Shown here piece by piece: positions 59,452-64,000 of a stretch of DNA of 64,000 nucleotides; the stretch's first letter is position 1; every line of letters begins with the position of its first letter. The DNA is from Ephydatia muelleri (taxonomy: Eukaryota > Porifera > Demospongiae > Spongillida > Spongillidae): the NCBI GenBank assembly GCA_013339895.1, contig JABACO010000002.1, positions 6,368,396 through 6,432,395 of the forward strand, given 5' to 3'. Made by a program: the position numbers and the translations under genes. A model generated the notes under the pieces. That model ran no database searches. It saw nothing but the letters and a program-made list of their open reading frames with translations, and was not told the DNA's origin.

Positions 59452-61846
59452 CTGCACAGATAAGTATTACCAATAATACTAACACTCCCTGTGTGCATGC
59501 TTATACACATGATGGACACAACATAACAGAATGAGAAAAAGTAAGATCACAAGTCACACATCAGTGGTGGTACCAGGTTGTGTGTGGGGATGGGGAGGAG
59601 GGATTGGCTGTTAATGGATGGTGTGGATGCTTCACACTAGATGAGGGTGTATATGGATGGAGAGACAATATATGTGCACATGCTCATATTGGTTTGATAT
59701 GTCATTTGTAATGCACTCCTATGCTTCCATGCATACATGCAATGTACATTATGTGTGCTCATGATTCTGTGCACGTGATGTCTATTCATGAGCACACATG
59801 TGCACATATACACACACATGTCCTTACACACACAGACATAGACACACGTATATACTGTAAATACAAGCATAAGTATGGAAGACATGAGTGGTAACATAGT
59901 TTTAGGGCATTAAGTGTACTCATCATTTATATATCATTTTTGTTTTGTAAATGATGTGTGCACTACATGGGATTAAATCATTGCATCATGGAAGCCATGT
60001 AGTGATGGAAAGGTTTAGCATGAGTACTGAACTTGTAACGTAATCTTAAATACCTGTGTATGTATCAATTTGCATAAACGTAAAAATACAAATATATAAA
60101 ATGAATAATTTAAAACTGAACAAGTCTTTTCACTTTCCGTTGCATAGACTGCAATAACGGCAGCATTACTAGACACAGTGTATACATGCATATGCACCAA
60201 ATTGAGGGGCAACGTTATTTGGCTCCTTTACACAATCAGTTATGTTGCCATTGCGATGCTATGTAGGAATAGTCAGGTGATCAAATGACACCTCTTCTTC
60301 ACATTATTAATGCCAGTAGAGTAACTTGTTCCGTTTATGAAGCAAGTACAATGTGCATTGGTCACCCACATCTGTACATGTACACTCTACATTTTATGTT
60401 CAGGCTATGTACATGCGCATTTATACAAATGTGCTAGTATGTGCTGTAAACGAATAAGATGCAGGTGGGAAGGAACGTATAGAACATTTCTCGCAATTAG
60501 GGAACAACATCAATCTAATTTATTAAAGGTTAGAAAATGATTCTAGCATAGAATAACTAATCTTTTCTGGGTGGTGTTGACCCACTCCCTCCTCCTAAGC
60601 AGAATGCATATGATTGTTCATCGCAGGAAGTTATAAGAATATAATTGATAGTGGCAAATAATTGCCTTCTCTGTCAATCATAAATTTGCATGCATTAGTC
60701 ACTGTGTGTGTGTATATTTGTGTGTACAGTGTACATGTAAATGCCAGGGGATTTATTCCTTCCGCTATAGATGTGTTGGATGATGGAACACTAAAATTAC
60801 CAATGTGTTTGAAACTATTTCAAGAAAACGACATTCTCACCCCTGAGTGAGGGTATATCAAACATCTACTGCCACCTCAGCCTCACCCTCATGAGAGAAA
60901 ATGCCATGTTTCCCTGATTGTTATTCCCCCTCCCCCTCCCTCCTCCCCAGGACAGTATTGCAAGCTAGTGGTTCACTTCTAAAAACATATTCTTGGTACC
61001 GCTTTCCTTCAGTAGCCCACTGTGAGTCTTGGTACTACTTTGTGCTTGGACTTGGGGGTCTTCTTCAGTCGTACCTGGTACTCTTCCACTATCACTAAAC
61101 ATAATACAATGACAACCACCTGCCGAGTTTCTACTTAAGACAATAGTGATATCATAATTGCACACGATACTTGCAGCCAGGCAACCATTAATGAATTTGC
61201 ACCTGCTATACATAAGGACAAGAATCGATTCTCCCAACTGGAAAGAAAGTTTGTAGGTTGTTGTCACTATTGCATAGTAAGTGTTAATAAGTTGTGTAAG
61301 TCAATCAATTTTATTTTGGGTCACAAACCCAAGCAAGTGGAGACAATGCTCCGTTATCATTTTTAAATGCGCGTTCAATCAAAAACTACGCCTGTGGAGC
61401 CAATCCTACATAGGTACACAAAAATAGCAACTACAATTGGTTCTAACAGATTATTAATTTAACCCCTCCACCCCCCCTCTCTGTAATCCATACATGTATT
61501 CACAGTGGTGTGTGCAGGGTGCCCAGGACTCATGAAAATCTAAATCCTGTGTCGAATTCAAGCCATATGTAAAATTTGTTTTTTCAGTGTTATCTCATGT
61601 GTTTATCACCTGTATTAAAATACATCGTATTGTTCCTGTTTAAACTGTGCTACACATACCGTAATTCACAGTACTTGGAACCAATGTAATAAAAACTTTA
61701 AGATCCTGCAGATGTTATTTTAAATATATCACAGACATTCCAAAAACAGTATTATTGGTACATGTAATTACTGCATACAGATGTGATGTAATGCTCTTTC
61801 ATATATGTACATATTATACTTCAAAGTAGTATGATGTCATTCTTAC
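59452..61846 (-). other. NLR3 intron
   Basis: The left part aligns with the NLR2 last intron. 60,900-61,420 is a diverged copy of array sequence near 21.2-21.9 kb, so NLR3 carries an older version of the array half-unit. No exon seen. Confidence 0.6.
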
Positions 61847-62014
61847 CAAGGCATGATGCTCTCTTGTTATCAATGGTGTTGAGTGACAGGTTCAGGGTTC
61901 CCAACTTGGTATTGACTTGAACACCTTTGATCACTTCTTCTAATCCCTCTGGTTGTAGTTTACACCAGTTAAGGTTCAGTTCCTTAAGAGTATTATTCTC
62001 CTTCAACATCATAC
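61847..62014 (-). CDS. NLR3 LRR exon (two repeats)
   Basis: 168 nt, phase 1-1, acceptor cttcacacag, donor CTTG|gtaaga. It encodes MMLKENNTLKELNLNWCKLQ and VNTKLGTLNLSLNTIDNKRA. It fits in phase to the last exon at 59,081-59,451. Further exons would be right of the retroelement or outside the window. Confidence 0.84.
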
Positions 62015-62969
62015 CTGTGTGAAGTAATGTCCACAACATTGAGACTTCTTATGATGATTGACACAGGTGTGTGCATTTATACACTGTATACATTTATCAC
62101 TATGCAAGCTACATAAATCTGTTTGTGTGCCCTTACTTGTAAGGGGAAGGGAAAACAACAATTAAGTCCCTTTCTGTTTCAGTGATATAAGTTCTCTTTT
62201 GAATTGTTGTTATTGAACATCGTCAAATTTAATTTACTTTCAACAAACAATGTAATGCTTCTTTAGACAACACTTTTGATGTACATGTACAGCATTCATG
62301 ATTGTCATTGATACAGGTGTGTGCATTTGTCACTGCACATACCACACACACACACACACATATACTTGGGACTACGGAGACTTCCCCATGTTGGGCCCTG
62401 AAAATAACATGTACATGTGATGCTTTGTTTCACTATTGCTTTGTTGAAAGAGTTAATTACCTGATAAATTACATGAACATCATAACTCAATTACTTACTG
62501 TATTTAATATTGCTTAAACATACAAAAAGATATTACAATACTGAATCTAAAACTGAAACAGTGGTTTAACTTTCCATTGCAAAAAGTGCAATAACTGCTG
62601 CATTATTAGACAAAGTGTAAACATGCAGGTCTGTTTTTAGATGCAGGTGGGAATCGTTAAAATTTAAATAATGTCTCACAATTAGGAAAGAACATCAATA
62701 TAATACTTTTTAAGTTTAGAAATTGCATATGCTTTTAGCATACCTTATTTCTTTCGGGTGTTGAACCACTCCCCCCTCTTTAATGCAACATTTTTCATCA
62801 CAAGAAATAGCAACTACAATTGGTTTAAACAAATTATTGATTTAACCCCTCCACCCCCCTCTCTGTAATCCATACACAAGACTTAGTGCAAGAGTAATTT
62901 TGGTCACAAGTGACTCACCAGTCTCCTCTTATGACTCTATAATCTATAGTGTAGCTACTGAAATAGCGC

Positions 62970-63028
<59 letters not shown>
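62015..63028 (-). other. NLR3 intron with GT microsatellite
   Basis: A diverged array-type half-unit. A GT tract (about 62,970-63,028) ends exactly at the LTR of the Gypsy element. No exon seen. Confidence 0.6.
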
Positions 63029-63033
<5 letters not shown>

Positions 63034-63179
63034 GGTGCATACCAGTGTACAACCTTGACTTTACTTGACAACGTAACCCGACAAACCATGCGATGACAAC
63101 CAAATAAAGTTCTGAATAATGCCATCCCACAATTAACCCCAACACAACACATGTACAGACTCATGATATAATCACTACA
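63029..63179 (-). mobile_element. LTR (3') of a Ty3/Gypsy element
   Basis: On the minus strand this 151-bp segment starts TGTAG and ends CTACA, the usual TG...CA ends, as a 5-bp inverted repeat. It is preceded by a purine-rich tract AATAAAAGGGACGAA (63,180-63,194) that fits the polypurine primer site. The other LTR would lie outside the window, so LTR identity cannot be tested here. Confidence 0.65.
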
Positions 63180-63195
63180 TTCGTCCCTTTTATTA

Positions 63196-64000
63196 AGAAG
63201 CTCGACCCGAGCTAGGCGAGTATCTTTCTGGAGGATGTCTGATCCATTCAGGATATCTTCTTTCCTCTGCTGTATGCTGCTGGTCAACTGGAGCATTTTC
63301 ACCCAGTTCCTGATGCTCAGGCTGAACAGGGAGTACCTCAGCATCGTCTTAAAGATCTTGGGCCACATCTTGATGCTCACGGTGACAGGGGATGGGACTG
63401 TGATTCCTGTAGCACTTGTCCACTGGGTTCCTCCATATTGGTGCTATCAGGCACAATACGTTGACGTAGACGGTTGACGTGAACAACCTTGGTTTTAACT
63501 CCATCAGTGATTTCCACGGTAAGTGGAGTCTTCACAGATCTAACACTCCGTCTTCCATCCCAGTGAGGGTCTAGTTTTCCTGCAGTTGGGATTGACAACC
63601 ATACCATGTCATTTATTTGGAAACACTGCTCACTAGATCTTCTGTCACAACACAATTTCTGTCTGTGAGCTGCTTCTGTACTGTGTGCTTCAACTAGATC
63701 CAGTAACTGAGATAGTTTGGACTGCAAAACTGAAATCACTAACATCATAACCAAATGGCTGCCCATTTGATGGTTCCTTCCATACATTAACATGAATGGT
63801 GACACCCCTGTTGATTAGTGTACAGCAGTCCTATATGCATATAGGGCAAAGGGAAGGTGGCTTTCCCACTCCTTTTTCTTTTCTACATATGTACGCAACA
63901 GTTTTAAAAGTGAACGGTTGAACCGTTCAACCATTCCATCTCCTTCAGGTGATACGCTGTTGTACATGACTTTTCCACTCCGAATGCTTTCAATGTTTGG
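63196..64000 (-). mobile_element. Degenerate Ty3/Gypsy polyprotein, integrase end
   Basis: The minus strand encodes the C-terminal integrase region: a VERFNRSL-type core motif, then SPFMLMYGR, KLDPHWDGR and KVVHVNRLRQR, ending near 63,377. An in-frame stop lies just upstream of SPFMLMYGR (about 63,815). A frame change occurs between the GVEKSCTTAYH segment and the VERFNRSL segment (about 63,940). The element is therefore dead as written. It sits in the GT microsatellite of an NLR3 intron, in the same orientation as the NLR gene. Confidence 0.82.

Larger units (their letters stand above)
37951..60730. repeat. Second copy of the large duplicated block
   Basis: From taatgaaatttgagggttac at 37,951 the order of landmarks repeats that of positions 1-18,130: death-fold exon, NACHT exon, exons 3 to 1, spacer with candidate exons, RAG1-like remnant, ankyrin exons, GC-rich island, RT fragment and C-terminal LRR exon. 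Offsets between paired landmarks range from about 38.1 to 44.1 kb because of insertions and deletions. Confidence 0.85.

Noticed and set aside
1..64000. CRISPR array, operon, rRNA or tRNA genes
   Set aside because: None recognised. The regular repeats are microsatellites or large tandem units of a eukaryotic genome.

Overview
This is eukaryotic, intron-rich, AT-rich DNA. It most likely comes from a demosponge close to Amphimedon queenslandica. That is an inference from the NLR style (a WPPV-containing pre-NACHT segment, a NACHT exon, and 168-nt LRR exons all split in phase 1), from RAG1 N-terminal-like zinc-finger remnants, and from retroelement fragments that I recall from sponges. There are no bacterial features, no CRISPR array, and no tRNA or rRNA that I could recognise.

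The window holds part of a head-to-tail cluster of NLR (NACHT-LRR) genes, all on the minus strand. NLR2 is complete (44,864 down to 16,652). I can join 15 exons by hand with matching splice phases into one open frame of about 1,264 codons: an SD/WSD-repeat N-terminus, a pre-NACHT segment, NACHT, a death-fold (CARD/Death-like) exon, a winged-helix region, seven identical-length two-repeat LRR exons, and a C-terminal LRR exon. NLR1 (5,978 down to the left edge) is the 5' half of a paralogue with frame damage near its start. NLR3 (right edge down to 59,081) is the 3' half of another paralogue.

Two levels of duplication shape the window. Positions 1-18.1 kb and about 37.95-60.7 kb are diverged copies of the same block (NLR 5' end, upstream spacer, and 3' end of the next NLR). 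Inside NLR2, 18.3-36.1 kb is a tandem array of about 6.93-kb units (two full units plus a partial one), each made of two related halves. This array multiplied the LRR exons. Its copies are nearly identical, except that amino-acid changes cluster on the LRR beta-strand face.

The spacers (about 6-16.6 kb and 45-59 kb) contain remnants or candidate exons of an unrecognised minus-strand gene (a hydrophobic exon, decayed ankyrin exons, and a two-exon C-terminus). They also contain RAG1 N-terminal-like remnants on the plus strand, a 250-bp fold-back element, a TTAA-flanked 221-bp MITE with a clean empty site, a 545-bp TIR element, a GC-rich island and RT-element fragments. The right edge carries a degenerate Ty3/Gypsy element with its 3' LTR. 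Intron 1 of NLR2 holds a perfect 50-bp-arm hairpin and a run of 58 G.
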